A stretch of DNA of 64,000 nucleotides from Methylobacterium currus (GCF_003058325.1 NZ_CP028843.1:2638001-2702000); one strand, 5' to 3'; counted from the stretch's first letter, positions 28,783 to 37,368 are shown. Notes: a model not told the origin generated them from the letters alone. Made by a program: numbers and translations.

Positions 28783-30303
28783 ATGCATCCCGGATCCCGC
28801 AGGCGGCCGTCCACCGCGTCCCGCACGCTGGCGGGATCGATCGTCGTCGCCACCCTGGTGATCGGCGCCGCCTCCGGCCTGACCGTCATGCAGATGCGCC
28901 GCAGTGCCTGGGAGCAGATCGGCCGGGTGTCGCAGAACCTGCTGGAATCGGTCGAGCACATGGTCGACCGCAACATCGAGCTCTACGACCTGTCGCTCCA
29001 GGCCGTGGTCGCGGGCTTGCAGAACCCGGAGGTCGACGGCCTCGCGCCGGGCCTGCGCCAAGCCGTGCTGTTCGACCGTGCCGCCACCGCGAAGGGCCTC
29101 GGCGCCATCCTGGCCCTCGACGCGCAGGGGCAGGCCTTCGCCGATTCGACCGCCCCGGTGCCGCGCCGGCTGCGCTTCCCCGACGCGGATTTCTTCCGCA
29201 TCCACAAGGACCGGGAGGATGCCGGTCTCTATATCGGCAAGCCGATCAAGACGATGCCGGACGGGCGCTGGGTGATCCCGCTCAGCCGCCGCCTGGCCTA
29301 CGCGGACGGGACCTTCGCCGGTGCGGTCGTCGGGACGATCGACATCGGCTATTTCGACGCCCTGTTCAGTCGCCTCAGCCTCGGTCCCCGGATGCGCATC
29401 GCGTTCTTCCGCGAGAGCGGCGAGCTCCTGGTCCGCAGCCCGGTGCTGGAGGACGCGATCGGCAAGGATATGACGGCCGCGCCGCATTTCCCGCATTTCC
29501 TGGAGCACCGTTCGGGACAGTTCGTCGCGACCGGCTACACCGAGGCGGTCGAAGGCTTGTTCAGCTACGGCCGGATCGGCCATCACCCGCTCATCGCCGC
29601 CGTGGTTGTGCCGACGCAGGCCATCGCCGAGCTGTGGCGGCCCAAGGCGATGGTGATCGCCGCCCTGGTGGCCTTCCTGTGCGGCGGCATGATCGGGCTG
29701 ACCCTCGTGCTCCAGCGCGAGCTCGAGCGGCGGGCCCGCGCCGAGGAGCGGGCGCTCGCGGCCAATCGCGATCTCGCCCGCCTCGCCCATACCGACGGGC
29801 TCACCGGCCTGCCGAACCGGCGCCATTTCGACGAAGCCTTCGCGCGCGCGCGCGAGGAGGCCGCAGGGACCGGGACGCCCCTGTCCCTCGTCCTCCTCGA
29901 TGCCGACCGGTTCAAGCGCTACAACGACACGTACGGCCACCTCGCCGGGGACGAGGTGCTGCGCGCCATCGCCCGGGTGCTGCAGCGCCAGGTCCGGGAG
30001 CCGGAGACCGCCTGCCGGATCGGCGGCGAGGAATTCGCCGTGCTGCTGCCGGGCTCCACCGGCCCGGAGGCCGTCGCCCGGGCCGAGCGCATCCGCCAGG
30101 CGCTGGCCCGCCTGCACATCCCGCACGTCGCCAACGAGAGCGGCATCGTCACGCTGAGCCTCGGCGTCGCCGAGGGCGTCCCGGGCGAGGCCGGCGGGCA
30201 GATCTTCTCGGCCGCCGATGCGGCGCTGTACGAGGCCAAGCGACAGGGGCGCAACCGCGTGGCGGCGCGGTGCGGGAGCGGGGAGGGCGCGCGGGTCGCG
30301 TGA
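28783..30303 (+). CDS. Membrane diguanylate cyclase with periplasmic sensor domain
   Basis: The 506-residue protein has two membrane helices (about 15-36 and 284-310) around a periplasmic PDC/CACHE-like domain (LYDLSLQAVVAGLQNPEVDG, FFRIHKDREDAGLYIGKPI, GTIDIGYFDALFSRL), then a GGDEF domain with LTGLPNRRHFDEAF, VLLDADRFKRYNDTYGHLAGD and the active GGEEF at about 414-418, so synthesis of cyclic di-GMP is expected. The inhibitory I-site RxxD five residues before it reads REPE, so product inhibition may be weak. The start at 28783 has GGAG eight bases upstream. Confidence 0.95.
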   Translation: MHPGSRRRPSTASRTLAGSIVVATLVIGAASGLTVMQMRRSAWEQIGRVSQNLLESVEHMVDRNIELYDLSLQAVVAGLQNPEVDGLAPGLRQAVLFDRAATAKGLGAILALDAQGQAFADSTAPVPRRLRFPDADFFRIHKDREDAGLYIGKPIKTMPDGRWVIPLSRRLAYADGTFAGAVVGTIDIGYFDALFSRLSLGPRMRIAFFRESGELLVRSPVLEDAIGKDMTAAPHFPHFLEHRSGQFVATGYTEAVEGLFSYGRIGHHPLIAAVVVPTQAIAELWRPKAMVIAALVAFLCGGMIGLTLVLQRELERRARAEERALAANRDLARLAHTDGLTGLPNRRHFDEAFARAREEAAGTGTPLSLVLLDADRFKRYNDTYGHLAGDEVLRAIARVLQRQVREPETACRIGGEEFAVLLPGSTGPEAVARAERIRQALARLHIPHVANESGIVTLSLGVAEGVPGEAGGQIFSAADAALYEAKRQGRNRVAARCGSGEGARVA

Positions 30304-30357
30304 GAATGCGGCGCGCATCGCGGGCGACGGCGTCCCCCTTTGCCGTATTTTCTGCGA

Positions 30358-30391
30358 CGAACCGGTGTCCACTGCGCCGGAAAATGCTCTA
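30358..30391. repeat. Dispersed Rhizobiales-type intergenic motif
   Basis: The stretch begins AACCGGTGTCCACT and ends GGAAAATGCTCTAG. I recall this kind of sequence from many Rhizobiales intergenic regions as a dispersed short repeat. Only one copy was seen in the window, so the call rests on memory of the pattern. Confidence 0.35.
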
Positions 30392-30449
30392 GAGCTTGAC
30401 CGGGCCGCCCGGGCACCTGGCGCCGGCGCCGGAGGGGAGAGCGAGGCCG

Positions 30450-30902
30450 TTGGCGCTCGACGACGACATCGCGATTCTGGAAGCGGCGCCGCTGTTCGGC
30501 CTGATGAACCGGGACGCCCTGCGGCTGATCTCGTTCGCGGCCGAGCGCCGGCGGCTGGAGCCGGGCGCCGTGCTGTTCACCCGCGGCGAGACGGCCGAGG
30601 GCGGCTTCGTTGTGATCCGCGGCACCGTGGTGCTGGAGCCCCGTAATCCCCGCGGCGCCCCGGTCGAGGCCGGGCCTGCCGCGCTGATCGGCCAGGCCGC
30701 CCTGTTCTCTCCCCTGGAGCGGCCGACCACCGCGCGGGCCGGCAGCACCCCGGTCGAGGTCATGGTCGTGACCCAGGCGGTGATGCGCCGGATGCTCGAG
30801 GTGTTCCCGGACGCGGCCGCGGTGATCCACGACGCGCTCGCCGACGAGCTCGCCGCCCTGACCCGCGCCTTCGCCGACAGCCGCGCCGCCGACCCGACGT
30901 GA
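30450..30902 (+). CDS. Cyclic nucleotide-binding (CRP-type) domain protein
   Basis: A 150-residue protein with one cNMP-binding beta-roll: LEAAPLFGLMNRDALRLISF, LEPGAVLFTRGETAEGGFVVIRGTVVLE, QAALFSPLERPTTARAGSTPVEVMVVT, then a helical C-terminus. No DNA-binding HTH follows, so it may act through protein contacts. The start is uncertain: TTG at 30450 with GAGG upstream gives MALDDD, which fits; a TTG at 30396 is further upstream. It lies directly before dapD on the same strand. Confidence 0.8.
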   Translation: MALDDDIAILEAAPLFGLMNRDALRLISFAAERRRLEPGAVLFTRGETAEGGFVVIRGTVVLEPRNPRGAPVEAGPAALIGQAALFSPLERPTTARAGSTPVEVMVVTQAVMRRMLEVFPDAAAVIHDALADELAALTRAFADSRAADPT

Positions 30903-30964
30903 CAGCACCGCAGGGGCTTTGGTAGAGGGGACGCCGAAACGCACTCCCGCCTGGACGCACCCCC

Positions 30965-31825
30965 ATGTCGCACGCTGCCATGTCGCACGCCGATCTCGCC
31001 CGGACCATCGAAGCCGCCTGGGAGGACCGCGCGAGCGTCGGCGCCGACACGCGCGGGCCGGTGCGCGAGGCCGTCGAGGCCGCCCTGGCGCTCCTCGATT
31101 CCGGCGAGGCGCGGGTCGCCGAGAAGGCCGGCAACCAAGACTGGCACGTCAACCAGTGGCTCAAGAAGGCGGTGCTGCTCTCCTTCCGCCTCAACGACAT
31201 GGCGCTGATCCCGGGCGGGCCGGGCGGCGGCGGCTGGTGGGACAAGGTGCCGTCGAAGTTCGAGGGCTGGGACGCCGCGCGCTTCCGCGCCGCGGGCTTC
31301 CGGGCGGTGCCGGGCGCGGTGGTGCGCCGGGGCGCCCACATCGCCCCCGGCGCGGTGCTGATGCCGTCCTTCGTCAATCTCGGCGCCTATGTGGGCGAGG
31401 GCACGATGGTCGACACCTGGGCCACGATCGGCTCCTGCGCCCAGGTCGGCAAGAACTGCCACATCTCCGGCGGCGCCGGCATCGCCGGCGTGCTCGAGCC
31501 GCTCCAGGCCAACCCGGTCATCATCGAGGACAATTGCTTCATCGGCGCCCGCGCCGAGGTGGCCGAGGGCGTGATCGTCGGCGAGGGCAGCGTTCTGTCG
31601 ATGGGCGTCTATATCGGCGCCTCGACCAAGATCATCGACCGGGCCACCGGCGAGGTCACCTACGGCCGCGTGCCGCCCTACTCGGTGGTGGTGTCGGGCA
31701 CGCAACCCGGCAAGGCCCTGCCGGACGGCACCCCCGGCCCGTCTCTCTACTGCGCCGTCATCGTCAAGCGCGTCGATGCCGGCACCCGGGCCAAGACCGG
31801 CATCAACGAGCTCCTGCGGGACTGA
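30965..31825 (+). CDS. dapD: Tetrahydrodipicolinate N-succinyltransferase (DapD)
   Basis: It succinylates tetrahydrodipicolinate in the lysine/DAP pathway. The 286-residue protein has the helical N-terminal part ([20 protein letters not shown]), [20 protein letters not shown], the left-handed beta-helix of hexapeptide repeats at about 110-230 ([57 protein letters not shown]) and GINELLRD at the end. The start is duplicated: ATGTCGCACGC occurs at 30965 and again at 30980 ([10 protein letters not shown]), so either could initiate. The stop falls in a tandem repeat. Confidence 0.97.
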   Translation: MSHAAMSHADLARTIEAAWEDRASVGADTRGPVREAVEAALALLDSGEARVAEKAGNQDWHVNQWLKKAVLLSFRLNDMALIPGGPGGGGWWDKVPSKFEGWDAARFRAAGFRAVPGAVVRRGAHIAPGAVLMPSFVNLGAYVGEGTMVDTWATIGSCAQVGKNCHISGGAGIAGVLEPLQANPVIIEDNCFIGARAEVAEGVIVGEGSVLSMGVYIGASTKIIDRATGEVTYGRVPPYSVVVSGTQPGKALPDGTPGPSLYCAVIVKRVDAGTRAKTGINELLRD

Positions 31826-31873
31826 CGTCCCGGTGCGGGACTGACGTCCCGGTGCGGGACTGAAAATCCCGGG
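31815..31873. repeat. 19-bp tandem repeat forming stacked hairpins at the dapD stop
   Basis: Three units of TGCGGGACTGACGTCCCGG start at 31815, 31834 and 31853, the last ending GACTGAAAATCCCGG. Each unit is itself an inverted repeat (CGGGAC / GTCCCG with a four-base loop) and contains a TGA; the first supplies the dapD stop. Lying between convergent dapD and panC, it probably works as a terminator that grew by duplication. Confidence 0.85.
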
Positions 31874-31885
31874 CCTCGCGGTCGC

Positions 31886-32749
31886 CTAGACCGCGACGTT
31901 GTCGATGAGGCGCGTGCGGCCGAGATAGGCCGCCGCCAGCACCCGGGCCGGGCCCTCGACGCGCTCCAGCGGCGCCAGGGACTCGGCATCGTTCACCGAC
32001 AGGTACTGCACGGGCCCGAACCCCGCCGCTTCCAGCGCCGTCCGGCCCTCCGCCAGGGCGGGCGCCGTCTCCGCGCCCCCGCGCACGGCCTCGGCCACCC
32101 GCTGCAGCGCGGCGTACATCGCAGGGGCCGCCCGCCGCTCCTCCTCCGAGAGGTAGCGGTTGCGCGACGACAGGGCGAGGCCGTCGGGCTCGCGCAGGGT
32201 CGGCGCGCCCTCGATCGCGACCGGGATGTCGAGGTCGCGGGTCGCGCGCCGGATCACCTGAAGCTGCTGAAAGTCCTTCTCGCCGAAGATCGCCCGGTCG
32301 GGCAGGCCTTGCAGCAGGAGCTTCGTCACCACGGTGGCGACGCCGGCGAAGTGCCCCGGGCGGAACGGTCCGCACAGGACCTCCGTCAGTCCCGCCACCG
32401 TCACGGTGGTGGCGAAGCCCGGCGGGTACATGGTCGTCACGTCGGGCAGGAAGGCGGCATCGGCCCCGACCTCCGCCAGCAGGGCGAGATCGGCTTCCAG
32501 GACGCGGGGATAGCGCGAAAAATCCTCGTTCGGGCCGAACTGCGTCGGGTTGACGAAGATGCTGACCACGACCCGGCGCGAGCCGGCTTGCGCCTGCCGC
32601 ACCAGGGACAGGTGCCCCTCGTGCAAGGCCCCCATTGTCGGCACCAGGGCCACGCCCTCGCCGGCCGCCCGCCAGGCCCGCACCTGCGCCCGCAGGGCTG
32701 CCACGTCATTCAGCCGCAGGACGGGGATGGGAGGGGAGGGGGGGATCAT
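31886..32749 (-). CDS. panC: Pantothenate synthetase (PanC)
   Basis: It joins pantoate and beta-alanine with ATP. The 287-residue sequence has VALVPTMGALHEGHLSLVRQ (HIGH-like motif), VSIFVNPTQFGPNEDFSRYP, LLQGLPDRAIFGEKDFQQLQ and GLALSSRNRYLSEEER (the KMSKS equivalent). The start at 32749 (MIPPSPP) is preferred; the open frame further upstream is low-quality. It is convergent with dapD. panB is not in the window. Confidence 0.97.
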   Translation of the reverse strand: MIPPSPPIPVLRLNDVAALRAQVRAWRAAGEGVALVPTMGALHEGHLSLVRQAQAGSRRVVVSIFVNPTQFGPNEDFSRYPRVLEADLALLAEVGADAAFLPDVTTMYPPGFATTVTVAGLTEVLCGPFRPGHFAGVATVVTKLLLQGLPDRAIFGEKDFQQLQVIRRATRDLDIPVAIEGAPTLREPDGLALSSRNRYLSEEERRAAPAMYAALQRVAEAVRGGAETAPALAEGRTALEAAGFGPVQYLSVNDAESLAPLERVEGPARVLAAAYLGRTRLIDNVAV

Positions 32750-32928
32750 GGCGGGTCTCCGGTCGGAACCTGCGCGACCGTAATCGGGGCGCGGATCGGG
32801 CGCCAGGGTCGTACCGCGCGAAGATGCCCGGAAGACCCATGCCGTCTCCGTTGATCGTCGCGACCGCGGAGAGGCCAACGCTGGGGACGATCGTTTCCCG
32901 GAAAGCACATGCCTTTCCGTAAGATGAG

Positions 32929-33387
32929 ATGATTCGCTTGAGGCCGAGCCGGACCGTGCCCGCGCAAGACAAACTCTACCCGCTTGAGTTCTTCATCGGT
33001 GCCACTCCTCTCTCGCTGCAAGCGAACGCAGCCTCGAAGGCGCGGTGGATGGAGACCGTCAAAGGGGCTGCCCGAGGGCGCATCGATGCGACGTATGAAC
33101 TCGGTTTCGTCGACGAAGGGCCGTTCTGCCTCACGATCTCCTCTTCTCGCGACGCGCCCATGATGGGTGGCACCGACAATATCGTGAAGCCCATCATGGA
33201 TGCGCTGATCCACCTGGCTTACAACGACGATCGCTCGATCGAGCGCGTCGTCGTGTAGAAGCTGGAGCCGGGGATCGACTGGGAGTGCGCCGAGCCGAGC
33301 GATCAACTGGCCCATGCCCTGCGCATCGCCCGGCCTGTCGTCCACATCCGTATCGACGACGACCCGGCCAGCTGGAGGAAGGCGTGA
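32929..33387 (+). pseudogene. RusA-like protein interrupted by an in-frame TAG
   Basis: The frame from 32929 gives KARWMETVKGAARG, the core GTDNIVKPIMDALIHLAYND and NDDRSIERVVV, as in RusA-type Holliday-junction resolvases (DxDN, KxxxD, DDR), except that the first Asp of DxDN is Gly. A TAG at 33256 ends it at 109 residues. After it the same frame stays open (KLEPGIDWECAEP, HIRIDDDPASWRKA) to a TGA at 33387 that overlaps the next ATG, as expected of an intact operon. A CAG-to-TAG change is the simplest explanation. A sequencing error or true truncation cannot be excluded. Confidence 0.65.
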
Positions 33388-34049
33388 TGGCTTCATCCTT
33401 GCGATCTCCTGATGGTGACGCCGAGCGGCACTTCATGGAGACCTTGCGCACGCGCTACGAGCAGGCCGGCTTCGCCGTCCAGGTCGAGCCGGCGCCCGAT
33501 CAGCTGCCTGACTTCATGGGAGGCTATCGGTCCGATGCCGTGGCCCGGACGCACGGACAGAACGTCGCCATCGATGTGAGGCGAGGGCCGGGCCCGTCCG
33601 AGCCGCCGCTGCCGGCCATCCGCCGGCTGTTCGACGGTCACCCCGACTGGCGTCTCCACGTCGCCTTCGTGGCGAGCGACCCGCTCCGGGCGATCACGGT
33701 CCCCCGGGCCGATCCAGCGAGGATCCGCGCACACGCCGCGGAGATCCAGGCGCTCTCCGCTGCGGGCCACCGTCAGCCCGCCTTCATCATGGCCTGGTCC
33801 CTGCTGGAGGCGGCGTTGCGGGCGTATAGCGAGGACGCCGACGGTGACCATTCACCCGGTACCGTCGTGCAAGCCCTGGCCACGAAGGGGGTGATCGAGC
33901 CGGAGACGGAGCGTGCCTTGAGATCCCTGATTGCGCTGCGGAACCGCATCGTGCACGGCGACCTCGCGGCCGATCCCAGGTCGGACGACGTCGCGCTCGT
34001 CCTCGCGGCGGTCGACGCGGCGTTGAGCGAGGAGCCATCCCACTCGTGA
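33387..34049 (+). CDS. Two-domain protein: PD-(D/E)XK-like N-terminus and HEPN-like C-terminus
   Basis: A 220-residue protein of unrecognised family. Residues about 15-75 (GFAVQVEPAPDQLPDFMGGY, SDAVARTHGQNVAIDVRRGP) have the spacing of a restriction-endonuclease core (PD, then xIDVRR where (D/E)xK would be expected), with Arg for Lys. The C-terminal half (AFIMAWSLLEAALRAYSED, LRSLIALRNRIVHGDL) is helical and ends with RNRIVH, fitting the RxxxxH motif of HEPN ribonucleases. It overlaps the RusA-like frame by TGATG and the HD gene by GTGA, so the three form a tight operon. Function in repair, stress or defence is only inferred. Confidence 0.6.
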   Translation: MASSLRSPDGDAERHFMETLRTRYEQAGFAVQVEPAPDQLPDFMGGYRSDAVARTHGQNVAIDVRRGPGPSEPPLPAIRRLFDGHPDWRLHVAFVASDPLRAITVPRADPARIRAHAAEIQALSAAGHRQPAFIMAWSLLEAALRAYSEDADGDHSPGTVVQALATKGVIEPETERALRSLIALRNRIVHGDLAADPRSDDVALVLAAVDAALSEEPSHS

Positions 34050-34618
34050 CCCCGGACGATCTCGCCGGCACGCTCGATTTCCTGCAGCGCGCCGAAGCCC
34101 TCAAGAGCACCCTGCGGAGTGGCTACGCCGCCTCCGGCCGGCAGGAGAGCACGGCCGAGCATACCTGGCGGCTCTGCCTGATGGTGATGGTGCTGGCGGA
34201 CGGCGTCGAGGGGATCGACGCGCTCAAGCTGTTCAAGATGTGCCTCGTCCATGACCTCGGCGAGGCGGTCGGCGGCGACATTCCGGCGACCGATCCCCGC
34301 GCGGCGGACAAGACCGCGCAGGAGCGGCGCGATCTCCAGGCCCTCACCGCGCCGCTGCCCCCGACGCGCCGGGACGAGATCCTGAGCTTGTGGGAGGAAT
34401 ACGAGGCCGGCACCTCGCCGGAAGCGATCCTTGCCAAGGGCTTCGACAAGCTGGAGACGATCCTCCAGCACAACCAGGGCCGCAACCCGCCGGGCTTCGA
34501 CTACGCCTTCAACCTCGTCTACGGCGCCAAGCACACCGCCCGCCACCCGCTGACGGCGGCGATTCGGGCCGTGCTGGACGAGGGCACGCGGGCGCGCATG
34601 GCCGATCGCGTGGACTAG
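34046..34618 (+). CDS. HD-domain hydrolase (YfbR/HDDC2-like)
   Basis: The 190-residue protein starts with GTG overlapping the preceding stop. It carries the HD metal-site pattern: RQESTAEHTWRLCLMVMVLA (first His), KMCLVHDLGEAVGGDIPATD (HD pair), and DKLETILQHNQGRNPPGFDY (last Asp/His). This pattern is that of HDDC2/YfbR deoxynucleoside 5'-monophosphatases. Its place behind the nuclease-like gene suggests a nucleotide-clearing step, but such HD genes are also free-standing housekeeping genes. Confidence 0.88.
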   Translation: MTPDDLAGTLDFLQRAEALKSTLRSGYAASGRQESTAEHTWRLCLMVMVLADGVEGIDALKLFKMCLVHDLGEAVGGDIPATDPRAADKTAQERRDLQALTAPLPPTRRDEILSLWEEYEAGTSPEAILAKGFDKLETILQHNQGRNPPGFDYAFNLVYGAKHTARHPLTAAIRAVLDEGTRARMADRVD

Positions 34619-34635
34619 GGCGAGGCCTGCCCGTC

Positions 34636-35286
34636 CTATCCGGCGCGGGACGCGGTCGCCGCCGCCGCGAGGCCGACAGTCGGGCTGGTAAGGGGGCGGA
34701 TGTCCTCGGGAAGCAGGGCGGCCGCACCGGCCATCGAGGCCTGCGCCAGGGCGACCTGCGTCGCTCCGTCTTCCCGCGCGGCGCCGGCGGCGCGGGCGAC
34801 CAGCGTCCGGTAGCGGTCCGGGTCGCCCGCCTTGAACGCCTCCCAGGCCCCCGGGACCACCTGCACGCTCACCTCCGCGCCCGTGGCCCGCGCGGCCGCC
34901 TCGAAGAGGCGCCGGGTCGGCTCGACCGTCGTCGCGACGGCGCAGAGCACCACCACTCGGCCACCCTCCTTGACCGCCTCGGCGGCGAGCGCCGCATCGA
35001 CCCGTAGGACCGGAACCGGAGCGTCGGGGGCTGCCTGCTCCGCGGCCGGTCCCAGGGTCGAGCAGGTCAGCAGGACCGCATCGGCCTCGGCGCACAGGCC
35101 GCGCAGGACCGCGACGGTCTCGGCCGCGATCTCGGGCGTGAGCCGCCCCGCGCGCTCGGCGGCGGCGAGCAGGTCGGCGCGCACGGTGTGGCGCAGGCTG
35201 ACGCCGGTCAGTCCGGTCGCCCGCAAGGCCTCGTCGAAGACGGCCGCATTGCTGTCGATCGTGTGAAGGCAGGCGATGCGGGGCAT
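34636..35286 (-). CDS. Asp/Glu racemase superfamily protein
   Basis: A 216-residue protein with the two-domain racemase fold: MPRIACLHTIDSNAAVFDEA, VLLTCSTLGPAAEQAAPDAP with a cysteine in the LTCST loop, GGRVVVLCAVATTVEPTRRL, and VALAQASMAGAAALLPE, where the second cysteine of true racemases is replaced by Gln-Ala-Ser. With only one catalytic cysteine it is probably not an ordinary glutamate racemase. The start at 35286 is the ATG; a TTG at 35295 is possible. It converges on the HD gene. Confidence 0.8.
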   Translation of the reverse strand: MPRIACLHTIDSNAAVFDEALRATGLTGVSLRHTVRADLLAAAERAGRLTPEIAAETVAVLRGLCAEADAVLLTCSTLGPAAEQAAPDAPVPVLRVDAALAAEAVKEGGRVVVLCAVATTVEPTRRLFEAAARATGAEVSVQVVPGAWEAFKAGDPDRYRTLVARAAGAAREDGATQVALAQASMAGAAALLPEDIRPLTSPTVGLAAAATASRAG

Positions 35287-35397
35287 GGGCGGCAATCCAG
35301 CGGCGGTCAGGCTGGTTTATCCGTCGGGGCCGGGGCGGCAAGGCTGAATCGATCGGCCGCGGAGCGCGGCCCGAGCGCGCTGGTTCGAGCCTGGCCT

Positions 35398-35745
35398 CTA
35401 GTAACATCCCCGGACCAGCCGGCGCCCATACGGATCGTCGACGCCGCGCGGGGGCGGGAAGCCGTAATAGCTCGGCTTGCCGATGCCGAAGGGCGAGCCG
35501 ACATAGGTCGGATCGCCGAGCGCATTGGTGGGCACGAAGCCCTGGCCCGGCGGGCAGGCGGGACCTGCCCGTGTGGCCTGCGAGGCGTCGCTGTCGCCTC
35601 GGGGGAAGTAGCGCAGGGCTGGAGGAAGGACCGGGGCAGGCCGCGGCTGCGGCCAATAGCCGGGCTCCGGCATGTCGGCCGCTCCCGCCGGCCCTGCGAG
35701 GCCGAGGGCGATCAGGCCCGCAACCAGCCCCACGCCGTACCGCAT
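35398..35745 (-). CDS. Hypothetical secreted proline-rich protein
   Basis: A 115-residue protein with a clear signal peptide (MRYGVGLVAGLIALGLAGPA-GAA) and a mature part rich in Pro, Gly and Tyr (PEPGYWPQPRPAPVLPPALR, PSYYGFPPPRGVDDPYG) with two cysteines (ACPPG and the terminal GCY). It is likely periplasmic or surface-exposed. No family recognised. Confidence 0.65.
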   Translation of the reverse strand: MRYGVGLVAGLIALGLAGPAGAADMPEPGYWPQPRPAPVLPPALRYFPRGDSDASQATRAGPACPPGQGFVPTNALGDPTYVGSPFGIGKPSYYGFPPPRGVDDPYGRRLVRGCY

Positions 35746-35811
35746 CCGACCGCCCCCACATCTGGCTCCGGTGCAGAGCCTTGGCGGATCGTGGTTAACG
35801 CGACGTTTCCG

Positions 35812-36282
35812 TCAGGTCACGGCCTCGGTCCGGGCCTGGAGCACGCGCACGAGGTCGTCGGGCTTCACGCGCAGCTGCAGCCCGCGCTGGCCGCCATTCA
35901 CGAAAATCTCCGGGTGGGCGAGGGCGGACGCGTCGACCAGGGTCGGCACCGCCCGCTTCTGCCCCAGCGGACTGATGCCGCCGACATGGTAGCCGGTCAG
36001 CCGCTCGGCATCGGCCGGGCGCATCATCGCGGCGGCCTTGCCCTTGAAGGCGGCGGCGAGCTTCTTCAGCGACACCTCCCGATCGGAGGGCACCAGCACG
36101 CAGACCGGCTTGCCGTCCACCGCGGCCATCAGGGTCTTGAACACCTCGTCCGGCGGCACACCGATCGCCTCCGCCGCCTGGAGGCCGATGCGGGTCGCCT
36201 CCGGGTCATACTCGTAGGCGTGGACACTGTGCGGGATGCCGGCGCGGGTGAGGGCTTGAGTGGCGCGGGTCGTCTTCGACAT
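35812..36282 (-). CDS. ybaK: Cys-tRNA(Pro)/Cys-tRNA(Cys) deacylase YbaK
   Basis: It is a trans-editing enzyme that removes Cys from tRNA-Pro. The 156-residue sequence shows the YbaK/EbsC blocks MSKTTRATQALTRAGIPHSV, AAEAIGVPPDEVFKTLMA, VCVLVPSDREVSLKKLA, GYHVGGISPLGQKRAVPTLV and IFVNGGQRGLQLRVKPDDLV. The lysine in VFKTL and the GGxSP loop match the active-site features. It lies after bla on the same strand with 28 bases between. Confidence 0.95.
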   Translation of the reverse strand: MSKTTRATQALTRAGIPHSVHAYEYDPEATRIGLQAAEAIGVPPDEVFKTLMAAVDGKPVCVLVPSDREVSLKKLAAAFKGKAAAMMRPADAERLTGYHVGGISPLGQKRAVPTLVDASALAHPEIFVNGGQRGLQLRVKPDDLVRVLQARTEAVT

Positions 36283-36310
36283 GGGGTTTGAGGCGGATGT
36301 CTCGGGGCGG

Positions 36311-37204
36311 TCAGGCGCCCGGCAGGCTCCGGGCGATCAGCCGGCCGATCTCGGCATGCAGGGCGTCGCGCGCGGCGGGCTCGGCCGGTGATCCGGTGAG
36401 ATACACCGCCGCGAGGATCGGCGCACCGTCCGGCCGGTGAATCAGCGCCACCACGTTGGCGGTGCCGTTGTCGCCGGTGCCGGTCTTGTCCGCGGTCCGC
36501 CATCCCTCCGGCAGGCCGGCACGCACGCGCTTCAGGCCGGTCGGGCTGTCCTGCATCCAGCCGATCAGCCGGGCGCGCGATCTCGCCGACAGGGCCCGGC
36601 CGAGGAGGATGTTGTCCAGGAGGCCGACCATCGCCGCCGGGCTGGTGGTGTCGCGGACGTCGCCGGGGATCGCGGTGTTGAGCGTCGGCTCGGTGCGGTC
36701 GAGGCGGGTGACCATGTCGCCGTGGGCGCGCGCGAAGGCGGTGATCCCCGCCGGGCCGCCGAGCGTGTCGAGCATCAGGTTGGCGGCGGTGTTGTCGCTC
36801 CACACCACGGCGGCGGCGCAGAGCTCGGCGAGGGTCATGCCGGTCTCGACATGCTTGCCCGTGACCGGGGCATAGCTGAGGACGGCGTCGCTGCCGTAGG
36901 TGATCCGGCGGTTCAGGTCGTCCTGGCCTTCGTCGGCGCGGGCCAGCACCGCGGCGGCGGCGACCGCCTTGAAGGTGCTGCATAGCGGGAAGCGCTCGTC
37001 GGCCCGGTGACCGAAGCGGCGGCCGGTGGCGGTGTCGCGCACCTCGACGCCGAGCATGCCGCCGTCGCGCCGCTCCAGCTGCGCCAGCCGGGCCGCCGCA
37101 TCCTCTGCCGCCGACGCGCTCCGACCGGCGCAGGCGGCGAGCGCCGCACCGATCAGCGCGGCGCGGCGGGTGAGGCCGGGCTGAAGAAGGGCGGGGTAAG
37201 ACAT
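36311..37204 (-). CDS. bla: Class A beta-lactamase
   Basis: A periplasmic serine beta-lactamase of 297 residues. All class A motifs are present: STFK with the active serine at about 76, SDN at about 136, the omega-loop ExxLN as EPTLN, and KTG in DKTGTGDNG. The N-terminus (LTRRAALIGAALAACAGRSA) has a twin arginine followed by a hydrophobic stretch, so Tat export is likely. The start at 37204 gives this signal; the longer frame is rejected. The spectrum cannot be predicted. No mobile-element sequence was seen nearby, so it appears chromosomal. Confidence 0.95.
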   Translation of the reverse strand: MSYPALLQPGLTRRAALIGAALAACAGRSASAAEDAAARLAQLERRDGGMLGVEVRDTATGRRFGHRADERFPLCSTFKAVAAAAVLARADEGQDDLNRRITYGSDAVLSYAPVTGKHVETGMTLAELCAAAVVWSDNTAANLMLDTLGGPAGITAFARAHGDMVTRLDRTEPTLNTAIPGDVRDTTSPAAMVGLLDNILLGRALSARSRARLIGWMQDSPTGLKRVRAGLPEGWRTADKTGTGDNGTANVVALIHRPDGAPILAAVYLTGSPAEPAARDALHAEIGRLIARSLPGA

Positions 37205-37304
37205 GAGCGGGCTCCCTGCGCGCAATTCGTCAGGGTGCCCATGTGAGACCCAACCTTGGCGATATCGCGCTGAGGCCGTGACGGGATCGGGGCGCCCGTC
37301 CTGC

Positions 37305-37320
37305 CGTTTCACGGGAAACA
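37305..37320. other. Degenerate parS-like palindrome upstream of bla
   Basis: CGTTTCACGGGAAACA matches the general ParB site at 14 of 16 positions; the mismatch in the core is CACGGG for CACGTG. The core GTTTCACGGGAAAC is shared, inverted, with the site at 7648. Confidence 0.4.
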
Positions 37321-37368
37321 CTCTTAACGGAAAGTGTGTCCGGGAGCGGGGCGTGGCGCCCCTGGGCC

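Noticed and set aside
36311..37204. Beta-lactamase as recently transferred resistance gene
   Set aside because: Base composition matches the neighbours and no integrase, insertion sequence or flanking repeat was seen; an intrinsic chromosomal enzyme is more likely.
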